DNA of 54,008 bases from a bacterium (lineage in GTDB: Bacteria > SZUA-79 > Acidulodesulfobacterales > Acidulodesulfobacteraceae). The position numbers and the translations under genes are program-made. A model generated the notes under the pieces. The model saw nothing but the letters and a program-made list of their open reading frames with translations. It was not told where the DNA came from and ran no database searches. Below, piece after piece: positions 6,938-15,851 of this stretch. The number at the start of each line of letters is the position of its first letter. Position 1 is the first letter of the stretch. Location of the stretch: the NCBI GenBank assembly GCA_027319095.1, contig DAHVNW010000007.1:1-54008 (forward strand). Reading direction: 5' to 3'.

Positions 6938-9130
6938 TTAAAAATATCCTAGGTCCCTCAGCCGTTCCATTAAGGCTTCTTTTTCTTTCGACCTTCCGGA
7001 GCGTTCCCCCTCCCCTTTTTCCGTTTTTTCCGTGCATGGTTTGCAGTCCAAACTTCTATATCCCTCGTTATATAAACCGCAGTATGGAATATTTTCCGAT
7101 TTAATCAAGTCCCAGACGTCTTTTTCGCTGAAGTGCAGCAGGGGATGGACCCTGAAGTGGCCGGGGTCGTTTCTCGCGGAAAAATACGTTTCGTTTGCCC
7201 TTGCCGCATCCTCGTCCCTTCTTACGCCGGTTAAAAGGGCGTTCAGCTTTAACTCGGCTATCAGTTTTTTTAACGGTTCCGTCTTTAAATTTAAACAGCA
7301 TTCCTCTTTATTTTCGGCGATTTTAATTATTCGCAGCTTTTCCGTATTTTGACGGACGATTAAATCAAAATCCCATAAAATTTTAATCTTATCGATAAAT
7401 TCCCTTATCTCTTTAAAATCGGCCGACGTATCGATATTTATAACCCTGAATGGAATTTTTCCGCCGAAGGCTTTTTTTACGAGATAAAGTAGGACCGTAG
7501 AATCCTTGCCGCCGGTGAACCCCACGCCTGCGTCTTTCCCGAACCTGTTAAACGCCTCTTTAATGATTTCCATGCTAAAACCTGCTTTGGAATCGAGAAA
7601 TTCCTTTTCCGCCTTTCCGCCAGTATAAATATTCCCGGTTACTGTTGCATTCCTTTCGAGATTGCCGAGGTATTTTTCATAATTTAAAGCCTCTTTAAAA
7701 TTCATGTCGAAATTAACGGGTTTTTTTTCTAAAGGGTCGCCGCTTAAATCGTAGTAATAATTTTTTATGTTATTGCGTTCTTCCGACGAGATAAACTCGT
7801 TATAAAGTCCGAGCCTCGTCGTTTCTTTGGCTTTTAGCCTGCTAAGCTTTGAATTTAAGCCTTCTTCGTCCGCAAACCTCAAAAGAAGGCTGCGGTACAG
7901 CCATTTGACGTACTCCTCGTCGCCGGTTTTTTTACCGGCTAAATAATCTTCCTTTATGCCGTTTAAATCTATATGCTTAAAAATATACTTTTTATTATTC
8001 GTTCTGACGGCCCTCTGATTAAGAAGATATTCGAAATTATCCGTTAAATTTTCAGCTTTCGGACGGTTAGAACTATCCCCTGACAATTCTATGGATTTAT
8101 CGCCGTATTGTTTTATATAAAAAAGTTCCGAGTAACAAAACTCCCTGTTTTCCGACAAGTCGATGCCGTCTAATTCAGCGCGTGGGAAACCTATTTTCAG
8201 AGCGTTCAAAATAGTGGGAAATATATCCGCAATCGAAGCCAGCCCTTCGTATTTATTTTTTTTTAAGCCCGGCGAATTGAATATCAAAGGAATGCGGATG
8301 ACTTCGTCGAACAGGGCGCCGGCGTGGTTAAAAATGTCCTGGTTTTCCAAAGACACCCTTCCCTCGCCGTGGTCGGAGAGGACGGCATATATCGAATCCT
8401 TATCGAAAAAACCGATTTCTTTAAGATTATCGTATAAATATTTAAACCGTCCCCCGTCGAATTTATTTACCCCTTTTATATAAGGAACTAAAAAAACTGA
8501 CCCGGTTGGCGATACGGCTTTTTTAAGCGCGTTAAACGCCTTGTGGGGTTCCGTTTCGGTCAGCGCGATATTATGGGATAAAGCCGTATTTTTTAAAAAC
8601 TCGTAGTAATCGCCGTTATAATTTTCCGACGGCGGGCATTCGCAGTAAAGATAAGGTTCGTGGACGTCGAACAGATGCATAAAGCAGAACACGTCGCTGT
8701 CCTTAGAGTCCGAAAGCATTTCGAGCAAGCCTTTATCGTCCCGCACAAACCTGCGGGAAAACCCCCGCGTCAGCCCAAACGGTTCGAAAAGTTCCGGAAA
8801 ATCGCCGCTGAATATCGTTTTAAAGCCGTTTTTTCTTAAAATTTCGGCAAGCGTAATGCAGTTATCAGAGAGTTTTTTGTAAAAAAAGGGGCGCAAGCCG
8901 TGGTTAGGCGGATAAAGCCCGGTGAATAGGGAGGCGTGCGCCGCCGTCGTATAGGTATTCGTGCTGAAGCAGTTGGTAAAAACGGAAGAGTTATAAGCTA
9001 TTTCATCAATAGCCGGGGTGTTGACCATGGAGCTGACGCCAGACCGCTCGAGCATGGGCCTGTCGGGATTGTAAGAGACGCAGTCGTATCTTAAGGCGTC
9101 CACGGTGATAATGAGAATTTTTTTACCCAT
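6938..9130 (-). CDS. Fusion: sulfatase-like (alkaline phosphatase superfamily) + PAPS-reductase-family domain
   Basis: This 730-residue protein joins two enzymes. Residues 1-480 look like a sulfatase or phosphodiesterase of the alkaline phosphatase fold: an N-terminal ITVDALRYD, a nucleophile region TNTYTTAAHASLFTG (51-71), LSDHGEG (252-257) and a sulfatase-like end, YYYDLSGDPLEKKPV. The nucleophile region has Thr and no Cys, so a formylglycine sulfatase is not indicated. Residues 515-700 belong to the PAPS reductase/CysH fold: GGKDS (540-544) for nucleotide binding, ECC at 610-612, GVRRDEDAARA, VHPLLHFSEKDVW and CKPC at 696-699. The CC...CxxC set could hold a 4Fe-4S cluster as in APS reductases, but the catalytic ECGLH tail is missing. 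It is the last gene of the leftward operon, 22 bp after the glycosyltransferase gene. Confidence 0.85.
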   Translation of the reverse strand: MGKKILIITVDALRYDCVSYNPDRPMLERSGVSSMVNTPAIDEIAYNSSVFTNCFSTNTYTTAAHASLFTGLYPPNHGLRPFFYKKLSDNCITLAEILRKNGFKTIFSGDFPELFEPFGLTRGFSRRFVRDDKGLLEMLSDSKDSDVFCFMHLFDVHEPYLYCECPPSENYNGDYYEFLKNTALSHNIALTETEPHKAFNALKKAVSPTGSVFLVPYIKGVNKFDGGRFKYLYDNLKEIGFFDKDSIYAVLSDHGEGRVSLENQDIFNHAGALFDEVIRIPLIFNSPGLKKNKYEGLASIADIFPTILNALKIGFPRAELDGIDLSENREFCYSELFYIKQYGDKSIELSGDSSNRPKAENLTDNFEYLLNQRAVRTNNKKYIFKHIDLNGIKEDYLAGKKTGDEEYVKWLYRSLLLRFADEEGLNSKLSRLKAKETTRLGLYNEFISSEERNNIKNYYYDLSGDPLEKKPVNFDMNFKEALNYEKYLGNLERNATVTGNIYTGGKAEKEFLDSKAGFSMEIIKEAFNRFGKDAGVGFTGGKDSTVLLYLVKKAFGGKIPFRVINIDTSADFKEIREFIDKIKILWDFDLIVRQNTEKLRIIKIAENKEECCLNLKTEPLKKLIAELKLNALLTGVRRDEDAARANETYFSARNDPGHFRVHPLLHFSEKDVWDLIKSENIPYCGLYNEGYRSLDCKPCTEKTEKGEGERSGRSKEKEALMERLRDLGYF

Positions 9131-9152
9131 AAAATAAGTTTATTTTATATAG

Positions 9153-12100
9153 TTACATTATTTTTTTATCGACCCAGAGGGCGTTAATCATTCCTTGAAA
9201 CCTTAAGCCCAATTTCGAATAGCGGTGAGACAGCCGCCAGGCTTGGGCATTTTCTGCCTTTTTAACCGCCTCCGGCGAACCCGGTTTAATTTCTCCGATA
9301 ATGCGTTCAATCCCTTCCGCTATCGAAGCGGAATCTGCGCCGGGCAAATACCAGACAGTTTCTGCGATGTCGTCGAAAATAGGAAGCGGGCTGACTGCCA
9401 CGTTACAGCCGGAAGCAATGCCGTAGCGCACGGCAGCGCTTGTAGATTCGCCGGTTCTTTGATAGGGGAACACGGCTAAATCGCACTGCGAAAGATATTT
9501 AAGGCTGATTTCGTCGGGTAAGAAATCCGTGATTAACTCGACTTTATCTTCCAAACCGAGTCTTTTTATTTTTTTAGCGGCTTCTTTTATTAAATTCGAC
9601 GATTCAGGGATAGGATATTCGGCATTAATCATTTTAAGGTTAAGGGTAATATTTTTAACTTTTTTCAGTAAAATCGAAAAAGCGCCTATAAGTTCCATCA
9701 AACCCTTGTGGGGCAGGAAATAACCGTATGAAGCAATAGTAAAGGCGTTGCCGCGATGTTTTGTATGTCCCTTATTGACATTATCGACGTAATTTATAAT
9801 TCCGTGGGGGAACAGCGCGACATTTTCTACCACGCCCAGCGCTTTTAAATTGTTAAGGTCGTTTATCGAATGGACGACGACGCGGCCGCAAGTTTTTAGC
9901 GCTCCGGCTAAAATCGAGAGTTTTTTGTCCGGAGCGTGAACGGGGTCGGTAGTAGAGTGAAGCGTTATAACCGTGATAATTTTCTTGTCCGCTAATTTTT
10001 TAATAAATTCGGAGAAAACGGGTAAATCGAAAAAACCGTAGTTGAATTGAATTACTAATATGTCTATTTTTTTTGAAATAACGGCGCTGAAGAGAGCTTC
10101 GAGCGTCTTATCTTCGTAATTCCAGCATCTTAAGACGTTTTCGGAGTCCGCCGCAATAGTTTGTTCCGTCAATGGGGCAAATATCGTTAAATCGGGAAAA
10201 TCGCCGCCTGTAAGATGGTTAGAATAGGAGGCTATGCCGCATTTGACGTTCCATGACGTAACCCATCCCGTCGACGGGCGGGGAGGCTGTAGAGCCGTCG
10301 ACCACTTGCGCGCAGACGATATCAGCCTTCCGGTTACGTCGCTCCATTTAAAATTGTCTAAAAGGACGTTTCGCCCCTTTCTCGATTTTTCTGTTCTTTC
10401 GAGTTCGGGCAGGCTGTAAATATATTTAAGAATTTCTGCAAGACCGTTTATATCGGGTTCTGCCCATACCGAATCGAACAGGTTAAAATGCGTCCTTGCT
10501 TTCTTAAAAGAATAGTCGATAAGCCAGGCGGTATCTTCGCCGCAAAAATCGAGCTGTCCGCCCCAACCCGTGGTAATGACGGCTAAGCCGGAAAGCATGG
10601 CCTCGGCAAGGGGCAAGCCGAACCCTTCCGCGCGGCTTGGCGCGACAAGGGCGTGGCATTGCGCATAAAGCGCTTTCAGCTGTTCGTCTTTCAAATCTTT
10701 TTCGATAACTATTATATCGGGGCATCCGGCATGGGACTTTCTCGTTTCGTCCAATAAACGGTCCAGGTCGTTATGCGGATTCGGAAATGTTTTTATTATT
10801 AGCGAAACGTCGTCTTTTTCGGTAAAGGCGAGGCAAAAGCTCTTTAGCAATACGTCTATCCCCTTTCTGGGGAAGCATGACGATACATGTAAAAATCTAA
10901 AATTTTTGGCAGGCGTTTTAAAGGAGTTATCGGGAATAATCCGCTCCCAGTGGTCGATTCCGCATCCCGAAACGCCGGCGGGAACGATAAGCCCGTTGTC
11001 CGTCAAAATTTTTTTTACATGCGACGAAAGTGCGGTTATGCCGCCAAGATGTTCGTTAAAATTTTCAATCCATTCATGAGGGAAGCCGGTTTCTTCCCAT
11101 GCGTAGTGGTGCAATAAATTAAGCCTCGAGCGCATATCGCCAACCCTCGGAGGGTAAAGGTTCCTGCTTTGAACCATCGCGTCTTCCGGCTTTGCCGTAA
11201 AACTTTTTTTATACATTAAATCTATGTCCGGATTTAATTTTAAAAATTCCGCGTTAGGGGGATAATCGCCTGGACCTTCGGTCGAATGCAGTATGACTTC
11301 ATGCCCGAGCTTAGAAAGAGAGCGGGCTGTTTCCCTGTTAATAAGCGCTAAGCTGTAAGATGAGTCGAACGGGCCTTCGACGCGCCACGTAATTTTTTGG
11401 GGAAGGGCAGACGAACCGGTTACGGAATAGCTTGTCCTGTTATTATTGTATATACTCGAAGATATTTTAATTAAATCGGAATTTGTTAAGGTTTTTTTAT
11501 CCGGCACGGCGCTGGCGACGGCGTCTATTAAAAGGGTGCGGCGTCCGGCGCGTCCGGCGCGTATTCGGGCCCAGTCCTCCCGCCCCGCCCGCCCGTGCAT
11601 AGCGGATTTTTGTTCGTCCGCAATCTCGAACGCTTTGATTGCTTTTTCTGCGCAGGCATCCCAGGAAAACTTTTTTGCCCGCTTAAGCGAATATTTTCTT
11701 AATTCGCCTAAAAATTCCGGGTTAGATAAAACGCCGTTAATCTTTTCTTCTATAGAACTTGTAATATTTGGGTCGAACATTGCGTCGTCCCTGCCGATTA
11801 CTTCCGGCAGGCTTGCAGCGTTCGAGGCTATAACGGCCGCCCCGCAGCTCATAGCTTCCAAAGGCGGGAAGCCGAAGCCCTCGTGTAAGGAAGGAAATAC
11901 GAATAACGCGCAAAGATTATAAAGCCTTATCAGGTCGTCGTCCGAAACATAACCGGTCATTATAACGTCTTTTCCAGTTAAATTTAAACTTCTTGCGTAA
12001 GCTAAAACCGTATGTTTGTTCCTATCGTCTATTTTACCCGCCAAAACTAACTGATAGCCCTTCTTAAAATCGTATTTTTTAGATGCAAACGCTTTAATAA

Positions 12101-12848
12101 GCCTGTGGCAATTTTTATGCCTGTCGAAAGCTCCGGCATACATAACGAACGGCTTACTTATGGAAAAGCCGCTTAAGAATTTGCCTTTGTCGAATTTGTC
12201 CGCATTCGCTAAGCCGTCGTCAACGGGCATGTGCTTAAAACGGCTGCCGCACCCCGCATAAATCGTGCAGAAACGTTCCCCGTCGATTTCTAAGGATTCC
12301 ACCGCCTCTTTTTTAGTATAATCGGATATCGAAAGCAATATATCCGCCTTTTTTAGATGTTCTATCTTTCGCATGTAATAATCTTTATAAACCTTGTCTT
12401 TAAAAAAAATGTCCTTGTTCATAAGCGGTATCAAATCGTAAATAATTACGGCGTTAACCGCCTTTGCGGGCATCAGTTTAACGGAAGTCGCAATATCGTC
12501 TAAAAAACCTTCGAACAGGCTGGTCGTTAAAATAACGTCCGGCTCGAGGGAGTTTAAAAAGTCTTCCCTGATAATTTCGGAGATGCGGGTTTTCCAGCCG
12601 TCGGCGGGATTGTTTTCCCTTATCCTGAAGGGGATGTCGAATACGAGGATACGGCTTTCCGGCAAAAGATTGCCGAATTGCGCTTTTATTGAGTTTACGG
12701 CATCTTTTGAGGTATTATTTAAAACTATAAAGACCTCATGCCCGTTTTTTTGCCCGGCAATAGCGAGCGCAAGCGACAAAGCGTATCTGCCTATGCCCCT
12801 AAACCTGCTTTCTCCCTGGACAGGCTGTAAATCTATTAATATGCGCAT
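9153..12848 (-). CDS. Three-module GT-B glycosyltransferase
   Basis: This 1231-residue protein contains three glycosyltransferase modules in a row. Module 1 (1-415) opens with MRILIDLQPVQG and has a GT4-type donor site, EGFGFPPLE (323-331). A basic Gly/Arg linker follows (about 418-436). Module 2 (480-850) has EGFGLPLAE (741-749). Module 3 (860-1231) is more divergent, with TGESTSAAVRYG near 1132. Each module could transfer one sugar, so the protein may build a short oligosaccharide or act processively. Donors and acceptor are unknown; a GDP-mannose 4,6-dehydratase in the same locus suggests GDP-linked deoxyhexoses. No signal peptide or membrane segment is seen, so it works in the cytoplasm or at the inner membrane. 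It lies between the FkbM methyltransferase and the sulfatase-like fusion, all leftward. Confidence 0.9.
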   Translation of the reverse strand: MRILIDLQPVQGESRFRGIGRYALSLALAIAGQKNGHEVFIVLNNTSKDAVNSIKAQFGNLLPESRILVFDIPFRIRENNPADGWKTRISEIIREDFLNSLEPDVILTTSLFEGFLDDIATSVKLMPAKAVNAVIIYDLIPLMNKDIFFKDKVYKDYYMRKIEHLKKADILLSISDYTKKEAVESLEIDGERFCTIYAGCGSRFKHMPVDDGLANADKFDKGKFLSGFSISKPFVMYAGAFDRHKNCHRLIKAFASKKYDFKKGYQLVLAGKIDDRNKHTVLAYARSLNLTGKDVIMTGYVSDDDLIRLYNLCALFVFPSLHEGFGFPPLEAMSCGAAVIASNAASLPEVIGRDDAMFDPNITSSIEEKINGVLSNPEFLGELRKYSLKRAKKFSWDACAEKAIKAFEIADEQKSAMHGRAGREDWARIRAGRAGRRTLLIDAVASAVPDKKTLTNSDLIKISSSIYNNNRTSYSVTGSSALPQKITWRVEGPFDSSYSLALINRETARSLSKLGHEVILHSTEGPGDYPPNAEFLKLNPDIDLMYKKSFTAKPEDAMVQSRNLYPPRVGDMRSRLNLLHHYAWEETGFPHEWIENFNEHLGGITALSSHVKKILTDNGLIVPAGVSGCGIDHWERIIPDNSFKTPAKNFRFLHVSSCFPRKGIDVLLKSFCLAFTEKDDVSLIIKTFPNPHNDLDRLLDETRKSHAGCPDIIVIEKDLKDEQLKALYAQCHALVAPSRAEGFGLPLAEAMLSGLAVITTGWGGQLDFCGEDTAWLIDYSFKKARTHFNLFDSVWAEPDINGLAEILKYIYSLPELERTEKSRKGRNVLLDNFKWSDVTGRLISSARKWSTALQPPRPSTGWVTSWNVKCGIASYSNHLTGGDFPDLTIFAPLTEQTIAADSENVLRCWNYEDKTLEALFSAVISKKIDILVIQFNYGFFDLPVFSEFIKKLADKKIITVITLHSTTDPVHAPDKKLSILAGALKTCGRVVVHSINDLNNLKALGVVENVALFPHGIINYVDNVNKGHTKHRGNAFTIASYGYFLPHKGLMELIGAFSILLKKVKNITLNLKMINAEYPIPESSNLIKEAAKKIKRLGLEDKVELITDFLPDEISLKYLSQCDLAVFPYQRTGESTSAAVRYGIASGCNVAVSPLPIFDDIAETVWYLPGADSASIAEGIERIIGEIKPGSPEAVKKAENAQAWRLSHRYSKLGLRFQGMINALWVDKKIM

Positions 12849-12895
12849 TTATTATTTATATTTATTATTGTTTATTATTGCCTTATCATTTTCTT

Positions 12896-14125
12896 TTAAT
12901 CGCGGCGTTTCGACTCTTTAGATTCTATCGTACGTTTTAAATCGGCGTAAATGCTCCTTGTTCCCGCGGGCAGGTCGTCTATATCGGCCGGAGGAATGCA
13001 TCCCGAATCCGCGGAATAATAATTTGCATTACGGTAATTTTGCCGCAGTTCGCCGTTATTTGCCCCGCGGCTTAATTTTAATCTTATAATCCGCAGCAAT
13101 TTAGCGATAAAACGCAGAGGCTCCGTGATTTGCCATGACCTGCTATGGGAAAACCCGTTTATATCCACCCGAAGCGATTCAATCTCGGCCCGAAGCGATT
13201 CGGCCTCCGCCATAAGTTCGCCGTTGCGGTTTTCTTTCTCGGCAAGGTTTCGGTTCAGGACGGAAATCTCCGCCATAAGTTCGCCGTTGCGGTTTTCTTT
13301 CTCGGCAAGGTTTCGGTTCAGGACGGAAATCTCCGCCTCCGTTTTTTCTTTTTCCGATTTTTCTTTTGCTAATTTTGAATTGACAACCGAACAAAGCGGA
13401 TTGGAAGCGGTGCCGCTCAGCACAAAGTCGTCGAATACGTTCGGCCCGCAATCGAAAAATTTTTTAAGTTCAGTATATTTTTTATAAATATAGTAGCGGT
13501 TTAGCCCGTCAAAAAAAACAAAAGAATAGCCGCGCGATAAAAGCTCGTTTTCCCATAATTCGAAGTTTTCCGTTTTTTCGTTTGGAACGGTACTTTCTAC
13601 TACTACTATCCACGGTCTGGCGGCAGATTTCCCCCATCCTTTTAAAATCCTGGATTCGAATCCTTCCGCGTCGATTTTTAACCAGTTGATATCCATGCCG
13701 CCCGTCTTGTTAAAAATATCTTCGAGCGTCAGGCAGGGGAGCGTCGTTTCGATAATTCCGAGTCCGCTTTTCCTGTGCCTGTCGGCAATTGCCGGGTCGG
13801 CGGTGTTGAGTCCGGGATTTTCCAAGTTATAAAACGCGGTTAAGCCGGATTTATCTGACAATACGACCTCCAATACAAGGTCGCCGGGACGCTCACGCCT
13901 GAGCAAATCCGCGTAATATCCCGTAGGTTCGACATTAACCCCGCGCCAGCCGCGGTCGTAAAAAGACTTGCTGACCGAATCGATTTCGGGATGAAACGCT
14001 CCGACATCGATATAAAACCCCTTATCCACGTCTTTAAGGGCGCGCCACAGCATGACGTCTTCGAAGTTTTGGGCGTAAGAGACAAATCTTTCGTTTTCTT
14101 TAATCGCGCTTATAGGATGCGGCAT
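12896..14125 (-). CDS. FkbM family methyltransferase with C-terminal coiled coil
   Basis: Residues about 10-230 form an FkbM-type SAM-dependent O-methyltransferase: SYAQNFEDVMLWRAL, the SAM loop YIDVGAFHP, NVEPTG, and WLKIDAEGFE. Members of this family methylate sugars in surface glycans or small molecules. Residues about 250-330 form a Lys/Glu-rich coiled coil that includes a perfect 21-residue tandem duplication (DNA 13211-13337). The C-terminal 80 residues are basic and then polar. The gene begins the leftward glycan operon downstream of the promoter at 14221-14250. The coiled coil may tether the enzyme to a partner such as the triple glycosyltransferase; that is inference. Confidence 0.9.
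   Translation of the reverse strand: MPHPISAIKENERFVSYAQNFEDVMLWRALKDVDKGFYIDVGAFHPEIDSVSKSFYDRGWRGVNVEPTGYYADLLRRERPGDLVLEVVLSDKSGLTAFYNLENPGLNTADPAIADRHRKSGLGIIETTLPCLTLEDIFNKTGGMDINWLKIDAEGFESRILKGWGKSAARPWIVVVESTVPNEKTENFELWENELLSRGYSFVFFDGLNRYYIYKKYTELKKFFDCGPNVFDDFVLSGTASNPLCSVVNSKLAKEKSEKEKTEAEISVLNRNLAEKENRNGELMAEISVLNRNLAEKENRNGELMAEAESLRAEIESLRVDINGFSHSRSWQITEPLRFIAKLLRIIRLKLSRGANNGELRQNYRNANYYSADSGCIPPADIDDLPAGTRSIYADLKRTIESKESKRRD
13211..13337 (-). repeat. 63-bp tandem repeat in the FkbM coiled coil (two copies)
   Basis: Two identical 63-bp units, starting at 13211 and 13274, encode EISVLNRNLAEKENRNGELM plus one residue twice; a partial third unit runs to 13337. The period is a whole number of codons (21), so copy-number change keeps the frame. 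Perfect identity at DNA level indicates recent duplication or active slippage. Confidence 0.92.
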
Positions 14126-14220
14126 TTGAAAAGCTTTGGCGTGTTAACGTTAAATATATAAATAAGTTAATAATATAACCCTAATAATCCTGACGATGCT
14201 CGGCAGCCGTTTTGTTTGAT

Positions 14221-14250
14221 AGTATAACCTTTTTAAACGGGTTTTGTCAA
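14221..14250 (-). promoter_or_regulatory. Sigma-70 type promoter for the leftward glycan operon
   Basis: On the minus strand, TTGACA (14245-14250) and TATACT (14221-14226) are separated by 18 bp. It lies about 95 bp upstream of the FkbM gene and back-to-back with the rightward promoter at 14306-14334. Confidence 0.7.
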
Positions 14251-14305
14251 ATCGGTCTATTTGCCTGTCGCGCAACAGTTCTGCGCAATATTTTGCACAA
14301 AGTTC

Positions 14306-14334
14306 TTGACAGCGCGGGTGCTTTATTTTATAAT
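14306..14334 (+). promoter_or_regulatory. Consensus sigma-70 promoter for the type I secretion operon
   Basis: TTGACA (14306-14311) and TATAAT (14329-14334) are both perfect consensus hexamers with an ideal 17-bp spacer. Transcription should start near 14341, about 85 bp before the preferred start of the TolC-like gene. Confidence 0.8.
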
Positions 14335-14412
14335 TAATCGAAATTTTTTGAATTTGCAACGTATAGGGGACCGATTTGCGTTATAGGCGTTATAAGGAAC
14401 AGATTTATTTTT

Positions 14413-14446
14413 GTAAGGGGACAGACTTGAAGTCTGCCCCCTTTAC
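14413..14446 (+). repeat. REP-like hairpin over the TolC start
   Basis: GTAAGGGGACAGACTT is mirrored by AAGTCTGCCCCCTTTAC with one base offset, giving a stem of about 16 bp with almost no loop. It includes the AGGGG that serves as SD and the TTG at 14427. The GGGGACAGA string is of the kind seen in REP palindromes; related GGGGTCNNATTTAT motifs occur at 29575 and 53971. Confidence 0.6.
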
Positions 14447-15830
14447 GCTTTTTTTTATAGCGGCAGTTTTCGCGTCTTTGACGGTTTCGGTTTTTATTCA
14501 AATAAAGCCGGTTTTTTCGCTTAACCTTATAGGCGCATATAAACACGCTCTTAAATACGACCACGGATATAAGGCTGCCTTTTATGCCAAAAAGGCTTCC
14601 GGCATCTACGGAGCTGAAGGTCTTTCCCTTTTTCTTCCCCAGATAAGCGCTTCGGTCGGCGTATCTAGATACGACTTCCTAAGCCCGCCTCCTCTTTATT
14701 TCAGTTTTACTTCGAGGACGGAGGGTATAAGCCTGACGCAGCCCATAATAGACTTTAAAAGATATTTCGAATACGCGCAATACGGCGCAAAGCAGGCGAT
14801 GGGCAGCGACGAGTTTTCCGCCGCCAGGCAAGATTTTATAACAAGGGTTGCGGAGATTTATCTCGACGTTCTTGCGGCAGAAAATTACCTTAAATATCTT
14901 AAAGTCCAAAAAAAAGCCGTACATGAGCAATATAAGCAGGCAAAAGAGCTTTTTAAGGCGGGAAGCGGCACGAAGACGGATGTTTACGAAGCCCTTGCAA
15001 GATATTACTCCGTCGAGTCCGATATTGTCGAGGCAAAGAACAGCCTTAAGAACGCCAGCGCAAAGTTTAAGGGCGTCGTTGGATTAAGCGCAAAGGGGAT
15101 AGACGCATTTAAAAAGGGGGCGGATTTTTTGATACCTGTCAGGGAAAAACTCGGTTACTGGATTGGACTGGCGGAAAAAAATAATCCCGACCTGAAATAC
15201 TACGAAAATAATTCGATTTACCGCGGCGAGGCGGTTAAAAAAGACTGGTCGATGAATTTACCGACTCTTGCCTTTACGGCGGGATACTCCACCACCAACA
15301 CGCAGGAGGTCGTCCAAACGCCGGCCCTTCGTTACTATACCGTAGGCTTTCAGTTAAGCGTTCCCATATTCGACGGAGGCTATTCCGTGGAAAAGTCGAT
15401 AAAATCGGAAAATATTTCTGAAGAGACTAATCAGGAACTAGAAAGAGAGAGGGGCAAGATAATAAGGAAATTAACCGCTTCTTATCTGAGGCTTAAGGGT
15501 TATACCGCCCGTATCAACATGCTAAAGTTAGCCGTTAAATCGGCGGGCATCGTCCTTAAAGCCGACCGGCTCGGGTTTGCCTCCGGCACAAATACTATGT
15601 CCGACGTCCTAAGCGCAATGCAGAAACTCTATGACATGAAGACGAAACTTCTTAAAGCGCAATATGAGTACCTGATGGTTTTCCTTGCCTTAAAGTCTGG
15701 CGCGGGTGTTTTATCCGCCTCCGATTTATACAGGATAAACAAACTGCTAGAAAACAAAAACAAAAATTATAAATTTAAGCTGCAAGCAGGCAACTTAAAC
15801 TACGATAACTATAACTATAAAAAAAATTAA
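14427..15830 (+). CDS. TolC family outer-membrane channel of a type I secretion system
   Basis: The encoded protein is a TolC/OEP-type trimeric channel subunit that carries type I substrates across the periplasm and outer membrane. I prefer TTG at 14427: AGGGG lies 7 nt before it and the product then begins with a clean signal peptide ending near KPVFS. The frame is open upstream to a TTG at 14376, which would add 17 polar residues and spoil the signal. The mature part has the long-helix pattern of the family, with EIYLDVLAAENYLKYLK and a second-half counterpart, and FQLSVPIFDGG near residue 320. A basic, Asn/Tyr-rich tail ends the protein. It is the first of three export genes; the ABC exporter starts 21 bp downstream. 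Confidence 0.88.
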   Translation: MKSAPFTLFFIAAVFASLTVSVFIQIKPVFSLNLIGAYKHALKYDHGYKAAFYAKKASGIYGAEGLSLFLPQISASVGVSRYDFLSPPPLYFSFTSRTEGISLTQPIIDFKRYFEYAQYGAKQAMGSDEFSAARQDFITRVAEIYLDVLAAENYLKYLKVQKKAVHEQYKQAKELFKAGSGTKTDVYEALARYYSVESDIVEAKNSLKNASAKFKGVVGLSAKGIDAFKKGADFLIPVREKLGYWIGLAEKNNPDLKYYENNSIYRGEAVKKDWSMNLPTLAFTAGYSTTNTQEVVQTPALRYYTVGFQLSVPIFDGGYSVEKSIKSENISEETNQELERERGKIIRKLTASYLRLKGYTARINMLKLAVKSAGIVLKADRLGFASGTNTMSDVLSAMQKLYDMKTKLLKAQYEYLMVFLALKSGAGVLSASDLYRINKLLENKNKNYKFKLQAGNLNYDNYNYKKN

Positions 15831-15851
15831 TACCGTAAACCGACTAAAATT

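Noticed and set aside
7032-7352. Forward ORFs opposite the sulfatase-like and glycosyltransferase genes
   Set aside because: They are antisense shadows of well-supported coding frames.
6938-9130. Formylglycine-type sulfatase
   Set aside because: The nucleophile region has Thr and no Cys or Ser-x-Pro-x-Arg motif, so this class is not supported.
13211-13337. CRISPR or other spaced repeat array
   Set aside because: The repeat is a gapless in-frame tandem duplication; no spaced repeat array was seen anywhere in the window.
14150-14359. 69-codon reverse ORF between the divergent operons
   Set aside because: It covers both promoters and has no recognisable protein features.
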